Below are positions 7,281 through 14,093 of a stretch of DNA of 17,973 nucleotides, piece after piece; within the stretch, counting starts at the first letter, position 1; every line of letters begins with the position of its first letter. The translations under genes and the position numbers were made by a program. The DNA lies in NCBI GenBank assembly GCA_934663775.1, contig CAKUKU010000023.1, forward strand, positions 1 through 17,973, written 5' to 3'. Below the pieces are notes generated by a model. The model was not told where the DNA came from. It ran no database searches and was given only the letters and a program-made list of their open reading frames with translations. This DNA is from an uncultured Ellagibacter sp. (GTDB lineage: Bacteria; Actinomycetota; Coriobacteriia; Coriobacteriales; Eggerthellaceae).

Positions 7281-7563
7281 TTGCCGTATTTGATGTCAGG
7301 CGGCCTCTCGGGCAAAACATGCATCCTCAATTGCCTCGTTTTCCTGATGACGTGTTAAGAATCATGATCGCGTCGAGGTGCTTGGCGCCTAATGTAGGCG
7401 CGGTCGAAGCGGGCTAGTAACGCAAAACGCGTGCCCTAAACCTCTCGTTGGAAATTCACCTCCGCGCAGACTCCTGCCCTCTGTCCGTAGTATGGAACGA
7501 GCGAAGGCTTCTTTTCCCCTTATCTTCTTACTGTTGGATGATGAAGGCTCGAAGGGGGGCACG

Positions 7564-8323
7564 ATGCGAAATGCGATAGAAAGCGAGCTTGACCTTCTGT
7601 CGGCAGTTCGAAACGCGAATGTGCTTGTTGCTGTGGAGTCGGGCAGTCGTGCTTGGGGCATCGCGTCGCGCGACAGCGACTATGACGTTCGATTCGTCTA
7701 CGTAAGGCCAGTCGATGAGTATTTGCGACTTAAGGAGACTCGCGACACGATGAATTGGCGGCTCGACGAAACGCTGGACATTGTAGGATGGCTTTGCAGA
7801 AGCTCATGAGGCTTCTTCTCGGGTCGAGCCCAACTGTATTCGAATGGCTTTCTTCGCCGATCGTCTATCGGGAGTCCGAATCTTTCGGGGCGGTGCGCGA
7901 AATCGTTGCAAAGTGCTTCTCGCCCAAATCGAGCTCGTTTCACTATGTCGGCATGGCGAGAGGGGAATGGAGGCGCATTTCTCGAGACGACGCTGCAAGT
8001 ATTAAGATGTATCTCTATGCGATTCGTGCGCTTTGGCGGCGCGCTGGACTCTTGACGAGGGAGTTCCTTCGCCTATGCTCCTGGATGATCTTGCTTCGGC
8101 AAAGCTTGAAACAGATATGGCCCCGATGCTTGAGCACCTCGTGAAAGCGAAGGCGAACGCGGCGGATAAGGCGACCATTTCGAGGTGCGGGGCGTTGGAC
8201 TTCTGGATAGAGGGAGAGATCGAGAAGCTAACACAGAGATCCCGTGCGCTGCCTTCTTTGAAAAAGGTTCCTTGGGAAGAGCTCGACGAGGTGTTTATGC
8301 CAATCGTGAAGGGCTGCTCGTGA
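7564..8323 (+). pseudogene. YcgL/RlaP-type nucleotidyltransferase, two frameshifts
   Basis: Three frames joined give a protein of about 253 residues of the predicted nucleotidyltransferase family PF10127. Frame one (from ATG 7564, after GGGGGG) has the motif GSRAWGIASRDSDYDVRFVYV, with the GS and DxD residues of the catalytic core. It leaves frame at about 7791, where GGATGGCTTTGCAG seems to miss one base; LQKLMRLLLGSSPTVFEWLSSP continues in the next frame. At 8031-8034 CTTTGG probably lost one T (CTTTTGG would read ALLAARW), after which the third frame runs AARWTLDEGVPSP to the stop at 8323. Base composition is lower in GC than the neighbouring genes. No partner gene is adjacent. Either the gene is decayed or both breaks are one-base assembly errors. 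Confidence 0.82.
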
Positions 8324-8383
8324 CGCTGCCGGTTAGTGGGCGGGGGTCGGGCGGCTCGCCCGCTTCGCGCGACTTTGCGACAA

Positions 8384-8397
8384 GGGTCGATCGACCC
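8384..8397. repeat. Perfect 14-base palindrome
   Basis: GGGTCGATCGACCC is its own reverse complement. It is close to the GC-rich dyad CGGGCG/CGCCCG at 8348-8362. This could be part of a REP-like intergenic repeat or a protein-binding site. Confidence 0.45.
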
Positions 8398-8510
8398 ATC
8401 CCACCTCGACGGCTCGCCACCTTGCCGTTCACCCTCCCTGTTGCGTGATGGAGTTCGGGTGGTTCGCCTCAACGCGCGCGGAAGCGGCGTGCTCATTCGC
8501 TCGCCCCGCC

Positions 8511-8704
8511 GCCTTCTTTCGCAAAAAATCACTTTCGTGGACAGAAATCGTCGATATGTGAGTCTGGAGGGGCGATATGGGCGCCTTCCCCTGCGAATCC
8601 CCGCATTTGCCCAGGTCAGATTTCTCGAAGTCAAGTTTCCTATAACTAACTCCTCGCATATCGACGATTTTTGTCCGCGGCGAGTCGATTTCGAGAAAGA
8701 AGGC
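8511..8704 (+). repeat. Long imperfect inverted repeat (hairpin A, 194 bases)
   Basis: Two 52-base arms (8511-8562 and 8653-8704) enclose a 90-base centre. They agree at about 38 of 52 positions without gaps: a perfect 10-base end (GCCTTCTTTC with GAAAGAAGGC), a poorly matched middle, and a 27-base inner segment (8536-8562 with 8653-8679) with only three differences. All three are G-U wobbles when transcribed on the plus strand, but A-C mismatches on the minus strand. This suggests a folded plus-strand RNA or a mobile palindromic repeat. Confidence 0.75.
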
Positions 8705-8726
8705 ATTCTCAACGCCGCGACTCGAA

Positions 8727-8892
8727 AACTTTTTTCCCGATGTGTGCAGGTTTTTGCGGCAGGTGGCCGTAGAGCAAGAGGCCGGGAAAAAGCCGCGCCT
8801 CTCTGACCTGGTGCTATGAAGAGGCGCTCGCCTGCGTGCTGGCGATGAGTGGGCAAGCCGCGGCAAAACCTGCGCACATCGGGCAAAAAGTT
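8727..8892 (+). repeat. Long inverted repeat (hairpin B, 166 bases)
   Basis: Bases 8727-8754 pair with 8865-8892: 26 Watson-Crick pairs, one G-U wobble and one mismatch in 28. A further stem GCGGC (8756-8760) with GCCGC (8857-8861) continues after a small bulge. The centre (8761-8856) contains another dyad AGAGGC/GCCTCT. It begins 22 bases after hairpin A, so the two may be parts of one element. Confidence 0.75.
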
Positions 8893-9024
8893 CGGCGGAG
8901 CAGCAGAAGGTTCCGGCGATGGCCCTTGGCGCACCGCAAATCGGGACGCGATCAGATGAGACCCTTGAGCGACCTTCCGGGCAAAGTGGCGTGCAGAGGC
9001 CGCGTGCTGAAAGGGATTCAAACC

Positions 9025-9663
9025 CTAAAGCTCCATCAGCTTGTGCCTGATGGCGTAATCGACCAGCTCGGCGCGCGTTTTGATGTTGAGTTTTTGATAG
9101 ATCTTGCTGCGATGCGCCTCGATCGTCTTCACGGACAAGAACAGCTTCTCCGAAATCTCCTTGTTCGTGAACCCGCGTGCGAGCAGTTGCAACACTTCGA
9201 TTTCGCGCCCCGTGAGCTTTTGGATCGATTGGCCGTGGCCGGTCTCGGCAAGCTGGCGGCTTAAAAGCTCGCTCATCTTCTCGTCGATGAAGGTGTCCCC
9301 TTCGGCGACGGCATGCACGGCGCTGCGCAGCTGCGTGGGCGAGGAGTTTTTGAGCACATACCCGCTCGCGCCCCCGCGCAATGTGAACAGCAGGTAGTCG
9401 GGCTCGGCGAACATAGTGAGCACGATGACCTTCGTCGCGGGGAAGTCTTCCGTTACCTTTTCGCAGGTGACGAGCCCGTTTCGCCCGGGCGGCATCGAGA
9501 TGTCGAGAAGCAACACGTCGGGCTTCTCGCGCGCGACCAGCGAGTACGCTTGCGAGCCGTCGGCGGCTTCGCCCACGACCTGCACGTCGGGGTCGGACTC
9601 GAGCATCATGCGGATTCCCGTGCGGACGATCTCGTGGTCGTCGGCGAGCACAATCCTGATCAT
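9025..9663 (-). CDS. NarL/FixJ-type response regulator
   Basis: A 212-residue two-component regulator. The receiver domain (1-120) has acidic DD at 8-9, the phosphoacceptor Asp54 in LLLDISMP, Thr83 and Lys105. The output domain (about 148-208) is a LuxR-type helix-turn-helix with LTGREIEVLQLLARG and NKEISEKLFLSVKTIEAHRS. The start codon overlaps the stop of the kinase gene by four bases (ATGA at 9660-9663), so the pair is an operon with coupled translation. It sits divergently from the nitrite reductase genes, which makes it a good candidate for their regulator, as NarL-type proteins commonly control nitrate and nitrite respiration; this target is inferred. No clear terminator follows it. Confidence 0.95.
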   Translation of the reverse strand: MIRIVLADDHEIVRTGIRMMLESDPDVQVVGEAADGSQAYSLVAREKPDVLLLDISMPPGRNGLVTCEKVTEDFPATKVIVLTMFAEPDYLLFTLRGGASGYVLKNSSPTQLRSAVHAVAEGDTFIDEKMSELLSRQLAETGHGQSIQKLTGREIEVLQLLARGFTNKEISEKLFLSVKTIEAHRSKIYQKLNIKTRAELVDYAIRHKLMEL

Positions 9664-10875
9664 CGCTTCTCCTTCGCATCGGGCGCGTTGCCTGCGTTGC
9701 CGGTCGGATACATCGGCGCCGCGATTGTGATGCGCGTGCCGTGCGGCCCGGATTTGATGTCGAATGCGGCGCCGATGAGGGCGGCCCGCTCCCTCATGCC
9801 CAAAATGCCGCAGCCGCTTCCGCGGACCTCGGGCGAGTCAACGTTGAACCCGCACCCGCAGTCGGATACGCTTACGTGAATCCAATCGCCTGCTTCCTCC
9901 ACCTGCACGACAACCTCGTCTGCGCCGGAATATTTGCTTGCGTTCGTCATCGCTTCCTGGCAGATGCGGTACGCCTGCGTTTCCATCGCGCGGTCGAAGC
10001 GCTCGTGCGAGAGGTTGCCCTCGATTGACACCGCGCAGCCGTAGGTTTTCTCGAGAACGGTTGCCTGCGAGCGAAGGGCCGCGAGAAATCCCAGATGATC
10101 GAGGGAGGAAGGACGCAGCATGACGGATATGTTGTGCAGCTCGTCGAGCACGGAGTCGATGCTGCCGAGCGCCTCGTCGAGCAGGCGGCACCCCTCGTCG
10201 TCCACCGTGTCCGCAAGCTGCCGCAGCTTAAACGACGTGGTCAGAAGCTCCTGCGCCACGCCGTCGTGAAGCTCGCGAGAGATGCGCCGGCGCTCGTCTT
10301 CCTGGGCGGCAATCGTGCGCGAAAGGTCGCTTCGCACAACCATGCGTCCCGCCTCGCCTTCGCCTTCGATGTCGTTTGCCCAGGCAAAGTCAAGAAAATC
10401 GTCCGTGATCACGCCGAGGTCGCAAAACGACCCGCCCAAATTGCGGGCGAGCTCGTGGAACGTGCGCAGGTGGTCGTCGTGCTCGATGCGAAAGGCGCAC
10501 AGGAGCACCCCCACGATGCGCCCCTCCTTCGTGACGGGCAGCGCGCACAGGCTGCGCAAATCCTCGGCGAACACGATGGGATAGGAGGAATATTCGCGCG
10601 GGTCGAGCTCGCGGTCGATGTCGGAGAACACCATGGGCTTGCCGGTTTTTCAGCACGATTCCGCCGACCCCGTGCCCGGGGGCCAACACGATGCGGCGGT
10701 GGCGGTTGCTCGTGTCGCCTGCGCTGTAGAGCCACTTGAGCGGCGCGCCGGGAAATGCGGCGAGCCCTAAGGTGGCGAAGTCGAAGCCGTAGCGCTCCTT
10801 GAGCTCGCCGACGTGCGCGCGATAGCGCTCGTTCTCGCCCGAAAGCGTTTTCGCATCGAAATTCGAAGCGCCCAT
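9660..10875 (-). pseudogene. GAF-domain sensor histidine kinase (NarX/DesK-like core), frameshifted
   Basis: A soluble kinase of about 404 residues if one base is removed. The start at 10875 has AAAGGAGG five bases upstream. The first 75 residues begin a GAF-like sensor domain (KWLYSAGDTSNRHRRIVLAPG, then GVGGIVLK). The frame breaks at a run of five A (plus-strand T run 10646-10650): with four A it would read GIVLKTGKPMVFSDI and join the long frame that ends at 9660. That frame has the HisKA_3 motif RRRISRELHDGVAQELL with its His near residue 203 and the ATPase motifs NASKYSG, SDCGCGF and GCGILGMRERA. No membrane segment is seen, so the signal is probably cytoplasmic. If the shift is real, the remaining frame from ATG 10634 lacks a ribosome binding site. 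Assembly error is a strong alternative. Confidence 0.85.
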
Positions 10876-10901
10876 GTGCGCCTCCTTTCCCTTTTCTCCC
10901 C

Positions 10902-10907
10902 ATTATC
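10902..10907 (-). promoter_or_regulatory. Possible -10 box for the kinase-regulator operon
   Basis: On the minus strand this reads GATAAT, 27 bases upstream of the kinase start codon. No good -35 is seen. Confidence 0.3.
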
Positions 10908-10929
10908 GCCGTTTCAGGTTTTCCCGAAT

Positions 10930-10957
10930 GCGGGTTTTTCCCGCGAGTTTCCGCGAG
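10930..10957. promoter_or_regulatory. Dyad and direct repeats in the kinase-nrfA divergent region
   Basis: GCGGG (10930-10934) and CCCGC (10940-10944) form a dyad around five T. CCGCGAG occurs twice (10941-10947 and 10951-10957), ten bases apart, about one helical turn. This is a plausible binding region for a regulator acting on one or both divergent promoters. Confidence 0.35.
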
Positions 10958-10973
10958 GAATCCCCGAGATGCA

Positions 10974-10992
10974 TTGTTCAGCTGGTGAAACA
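10974..10992. promoter_or_regulatory. Operator-like dyad upstream of nrfA
   Basis: TTGTTCA, five bases, TGAAACA: an imperfect dyad (TTCA-N5-TGAA core) centred at about -35 of the proposed nrfA promoter, where an activator site could replace a missing -35 hexamer. It superficially resembles CRP/FNR-type half-site spacing but fits no consensus well. Confidence 0.35.
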
Positions 10993-11003
10993 TGCGGTCA
11001 GGC

Positions 11004-11012
11004 TGATATAAA
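11004..11012 (+). promoter_or_regulatory. Extended -10 promoter candidate for nrfA
   Basis: TGATATAAA gives TG-N-TATAAA, 82 bases before the nrfA start. No good -35 lies upstream; the TTGTTCA/TGAAACA dyad occupies that position instead, which suggests activator dependence. Confidence 0.45.
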
Positions 11013-11094
11013 ACAAGCAAGAGGCTGCCTTGGGTCGCGGTTGCGCGCGCCCGCGGGGCGGATGGGGATCACAAGAGAAGAGGGAGGCGTTAGC

Positions 11095-12426
11095 ATGATG
11101 AAGGTGAAACGCAGGAAGGCTGCCCTTTGGGTGAGCGTCGTGTGCGTCTTCGGCCTCGTCTGCGGACTGGCCGCATGCGCACCGAATGCCGACAAGGCAG
11201 GGCGTGCCGATCAGAAGGCGACCGACAAGCCGATCGCGCAGAAGGTGGAGACCACGCCCGCGACGGATTCCTATGGCGTCGTCGATGCCGACACGTGGAA
11301 AGACTACTATCCCAACCAGTACGCAACCTATGAGGAAAACAACGAGAACGGCACCGAAGGCAAGCACGATTACCTGAAGCTGTACCCGGCGCTCAACACC
11401 ATGTACAAAGGCTACGCCTTCGCCTTGGGCTACGACGAGGCGCATGGGCACACCTATTCCCTTGAGACGGTGAAGAACACCCCGCGCACGGTGAAGAAAG
11501 ACCAGCTCGCGAATTGCATCACCTGCAAGACGCCCCAGTTCACGGCAATGGTGAACTCGGAAGGCGATGAGGTGTACGCGAAGACGTTCAAGGAGCTCAT
11601 CAACGACTTCACCGAGCCCATCAGCTGCTACAATTGCCATGAGAACGACCCCACGCAGCTTAAGGTGACGAACAAGTTCTACCTGGCTTCGCTCGGCGAG
11701 GACGTGGAAAACTACGCCAAGGCGCCGCTCGAGTCGCAGGTGTGCGGCCAGTGCCACAACGAGTATTACTTCGATTCGAAGACCAAGGTTCCGGCCAATC
11801 CCTACAGCGGCACCGACGCCATGACGCCGGATGCCATCCTTGCCTACTACGACAACCTGAACTTCAGCGACTGGAACCACGCCGACACCATGGCTCCCAT
11901 GATCAAGGTGCAGCACCCCGAGTTCGAGACGATCTACGGCGGCGACTCCATGCGCATGGCGAAGATCGGCTACACCTGCTCCGATTGCCACATGGGTACG
12001 CAGAAGGCGAGCGACGGCACGATGTATTCTTCCCATAATTGGATCAGCCCGCTCGAAAACGACGAGCTCATCAACAACGATTGCGCTCGTTGCCACGCCG
12101 ACCTCAAGAGCGAAGTCGCCGGCATCCAGGCCAAAGAAGAGCAGCGCGTGACTTCGATCAGCGAGAAGATCGAGGACATGACCAACAGGATTGCCGACAA
12201 GTATGCCGACGAGATCGCCCAGCTCAAGGAAACGAAGAGCGCGGGCGGCACGATGAGCCCCTCCGAGGGTCTTGCCAAGATGTGGAAGTATCAACGCGAC
12301 GCTCAGTTCTACTGGGACTTCGTGATGGTCGAGAACAGCGAGGGCGCGCACAACCCCACGCTGACCTTCGACACGCTCGACAAGGCTGAAAATCTTGTCG
12401 ACGAGGCCCTGGCGCTTCTCGCGTAA
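11095..12426 (+). CDS. nrfA: Ammonia-forming cytochrome c nitrite reductase catalytic subunit
   Basis: Reduces nitrite to ammonium with six electrons at the outer face of the membrane. The 443-residue protein has a signal segment ending LAAC (Cys28), so it is probably a lipoprotein. Five heme sites are visible: catalytic CITCK (141-145) with Lys as axial ligand, then CYNCH (178-182), CGQCH (217-221), CSDCH (295-299) and CARCH (330-334). The conserved NEYYF after heme 3 and KVQHPEFE (271-278) match residues that build the calcium site and active site of known NrfA. Arg131 in NTPRT corresponds to the catalytic arginine. The ATG at 11095 follows AGGGAGG (11081-11087) at good spacing. nrfH follows after 15 bases and ccm genes further on. 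Confidence 0.96.
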   Translation: MMKVKRRKAALWVSVVCVFGLVCGLAACAPNADKAGRADQKATDKPIAQKVETTPATDSYGVVDADTWKDYYPNQYATYEENNENGTEGKHDYLKLYPALNTMYKGYAFALGYDEAHGHTYSLETVKNTPRTVKKDQLANCITCKTPQFTAMVNSEGDEVYAKTFKELINDFTEPISCYNCHENDPTQLKVTNKFYLASLGEDVENYAKAPLESQVCGQCHNEYYFDSKTKVPANPYSGTDAMTPDAILAYYDNLNFSDWNHADTMAPMIKVQHPEFETIYGGDSMRMAKIGYTCSDCHMGTQKASDGTMYSSHNWISPLENDELINNDCARCHADLKSEVAGIQAKEEQRVTSISEKIEDMTNRIADKYADEIAQLKETKSAGGTMSPSEGLAKMWKYQRDAQFYWDFVMVENSEGAHNPTLTFDTLDKAENLVDEALALLA

Positions 12427-12441
12427 GGCGGGTGATCGATC

Positions 12442-13185
12442 ATGACTGACAAGAACCCGAACAGGGACGTCGTCACCGAGGCGCAGGCTCCTGCGAATCC
12501 GGGCGACGCGCCTGTTCCCAAGCTCAAACGCTCGAAACGCTTCTACGCGACGCTCGGCGCGATCGTGCTCGTGGTCGTGGTGGCGGGCGCGGGATTTTGG
12601 GTATGGCACGAGCAGCCCAGCTTCTGCAACGCTATCTGCCACACGCCGATGGACCCCTACGTTGCGACCTACGAGCAGCAGCCGGGGACGCAGGGCGTGG
12701 ACAAGTGGGGCAATAAGGTGGAGAACACCTCGGCCATGCTCGCCGTGTCCCATAAGGTGTCGAAGGCCGACGGCGGCGCCGACGCCATCTGCCTGAGTTG
12801 CCACGAGCCGACGATCAGCCAGCAGCTTGCGGAAGTTGAGGGGTGGTCGACTGGAAACATGCCGCTGTTCCACAACGAGGCATACGGCCTCGTGCTCGGC
12901 GAGCGCGGCACGCCCGAGCTCACGGCATGGCTCGGCACTGCGCCGGACTCGTTCTGCCTGAACGAGAAATGCCACAACATCTCGCGCACCGATTTGGTGA
13001 AGCTCACGGCCGACATGGGCACGTACAACCCTCATCGCGAGATGCACGGCCAGCGCGACTGCTCCGACTGCCACAAGGCGCACCGCGCATCGGTGAACGC
13101 CTGCACGCAGTGCCACGACGAAGCGCCGGTGCCCGATGGGTGGCTCACCTACGACGAGGCGCAGGAAGTGGCAGCTCGCGCATAG
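12442..13185 (+). CDS. nrfH: NrfH-like membrane-anchored multiheme cytochrome (NapC/NirT family)
   Basis: Expected to take electrons from menaquinol and pass them to NrfA. The 247-residue protein has a cytoplasmic N-terminus of about 33 residues, one membrane anchor (about 34-54), then an external heme domain. Five candidate heme sites are seen: CNAICH (62-67, CX3CH) followed by TPM, whose Met resembles the heme-1 ligand of NrfH; CLSCH (117-121); CLNEKCH (172-178, CX4CH); CSDCH (207-211) and CTQCH (221-225). Classical NrfH has four CX2CH sites and about 150-180 residues, so this is an enlarged variant. Position directly after nrfA supports the partner role. The ribosome binding site is weak (GGCGGG). 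Confidence 0.88.
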   Translation: MTDKNPNRDVVTEAQAPANPGDAPVPKLKRSKRFYATLGAIVLVVVVAGAGFWVWHEQPSFCNAICHTPMDPYVATYEQQPGTQGVDKWGNKVENTSAMLAVSHKVSKADGGADAICLSCHEPTISQQLAEVEGWSTGNMPLFHNEAYGLVLGERGTPELTAWLGTAPDSFCLNEKCHNISRTDLVKLTADMGTYNPHREMHGQRDCSDCHKAHRASVNACTQCHDEAPVPDGWLTYDEAQEVAARA

Positions 13186-13245
13186 CGGCTCCGTAAAAGA
13201 TGAAAGCTCGCGGCGGTGTGTCCGCGCCTGCGGCGGGTGAGGCTT

Positions 13246-13283
13246 CAATCGGCCGGCAAGGCGAGCGCTTTGTCGGCCGATTG
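13246..13283 (+). other. Long hairpin between nrfH and ccmE
   Basis: CAATCGGCCG (13246-13255) pairs perfectly with CGGCCGATTG (13274-13283), and inner bases CAAGGC/GCTTTG continue the stem with one G-U pair. No T-run follows. It may act as an attenuator, a processing or stability element, or a factor-dependent terminator in the 230-base gap (13186-13415), which otherwise holds no gene I can recognise. Confidence 0.55.
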
Positions 13284-13415
13284 CGTGTCGGGCACGTGTG
13301 ATGCGGGCGATGGGCGGCTGCTCGTGGCAAAAATACCCACTTTGGGTGATGGCGGTTTCTCGCGAAAACACGTATGGTAGGCTGGTCGAAACCGGAAATC
13401 GGGGGGAAGGGTCGT

Positions 13416-14087
13416 ATGAACTCGAAGACGAAACGCCGCATGGCGGTGGTAACGGGGATTATCGTGATCGTGCTCATCGTGGTGCTCGCCGTCGTGGGCG
13501 GATCGAGCTCCGCGAAGACGGTCACGCTCGCCGAGGCGGCTTCCGGCACCTATGCAGGCTCCGACAAGACGCTGCAGGTGACGGGCAACGTGGTCGAGAA
13601 CTCGTTTTCGACCGAGGGCAACGTCCTCACCTTCGACATCTACGACCCCGACGGCGACGCCGCGCAGAAGCTGCACGTCATCTACGACGGAGGCGTGTCC
13701 GCCACGTTCGGCAACGACGTAGTCGCCATCTGCACGGGCAAGGTGCAGCCTGACGGCACGTTGCGCGCCTCGCAGCTCGTGACGAAATGCCCCTCGAAGT
13801 ACGAAAACGCCTCCGACGCGCTCACCGTCTCGAAGCTTTTGGGCTACGGAGAGAAGGTGCTCGACAAGCCGGTGAAGGTGGCGGGCACGCTTGCCGTGGG
13901 CTCGCTTTCCCCGGCAGGTTCCAACCAGCGCTTCGTGCTGCAAGACGCCTCGGGCGCGCAGAGCGTCTCCGTGCGCTTCGACGGCGCGCTCTCCGATGAT
14001 GTCACCGACGGTGCTTCCCTCGTCGTGACGGGTTCCCTTTCCAAGGAGGGTCTGTTCACCGCGACGGAAGTTGCCCTGGAAGGATAG
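13416..14087 (+). CDS. ccmE: CcmE-type heme chaperone, CxxxY variant with a second OB-like domain
   Basis: In cytochrome c maturation system I, CcmE binds heme covalently outside the membrane and hands it to CcmF. This 223-residue protein has a membrane anchor at about 9-28 and a beta-rich OB-like domain at about 45-124. That domain ends in CPSKY (125-129), the CxxxY heme-attachment motif known from Desulfovibrio and archaeal CcmE instead of the usual His-containing HxxxY. A second domain (about 148-222) again reads like an OB fold (KPVKVAGTLAVGSL, FVLQDASG, GASLVVTGSLSKEGLF, ATEV) but has no attachment motif. The start at 13416 is chosen for GGGGGGAAGGG just upstream and because it places the anchor at the N-terminus. 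ccmF begins 6 bases later. Confidence 0.85.
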   Translation: MNSKTKRRMAVVTGIIVIVLIVVLAVVGGSSSAKTVTLAEAASGTYAGSDKTLQVTGNVVENSFSTEGNVLTFDIYDPDGDAAQKLHVIYDGGVSATFGNDVVAICTGKVQPDGTLRASQLVTKCPSKYENASDALTVSKLLGYGEKVLDKPVKVAGTLAVGSLSPAGSNQRFVLQDASGAQSVSVRFDGALSDDVTDGASLVVTGSLSKEGLFTATEVALEG

Positions 14088-14093
14088 GTTCCC

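Larger units (their letters stand above)
8324..9024. other. Gene-free, palindrome-rich region
   Basis: About 700 bases between the broken nucleotidyltransferase and the response regulator. Open frames here show no domain, no start signals and look like read-through of repeats. It contains a small dyad CGGGCG/CGCCCG (8348-8362), a perfect 14-base palindrome at 8384-8397, and two long hairpins described separately. No transposase, integrase or tRNA is present. Confidence 0.6.

Noticed and set aside
8511..8892. Insertion sequence bounded by terminal inverted repeats
   Set aside because: No transposase frame in the short centres and no clear target-site duplication; better described as hairpin repeats or structured RNA.
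8429..9679. Long minus-strand open frame covering the response regulator and the hairpin region
   Set aside because: It runs out of frame with the response regulator and through both long hairpins. Its peptide has no domain and reflects repeats.
10640..10655. Programmed ribosomal frameshift in the kinase gene
   Set aside because: The needed shift is +1, while the AAAAAC sequence would at best suit -1, and it is not a full X XXY YYZ heptamer in the zero frame (the preceding base is G).
10978..13371. Long minus-strand open frame opposite nrfA and nrfH
   Set aside because: Low-complexity Arg/His/Val composition and no recognisable domain; the plus strand encodes clear multiheme proteins.
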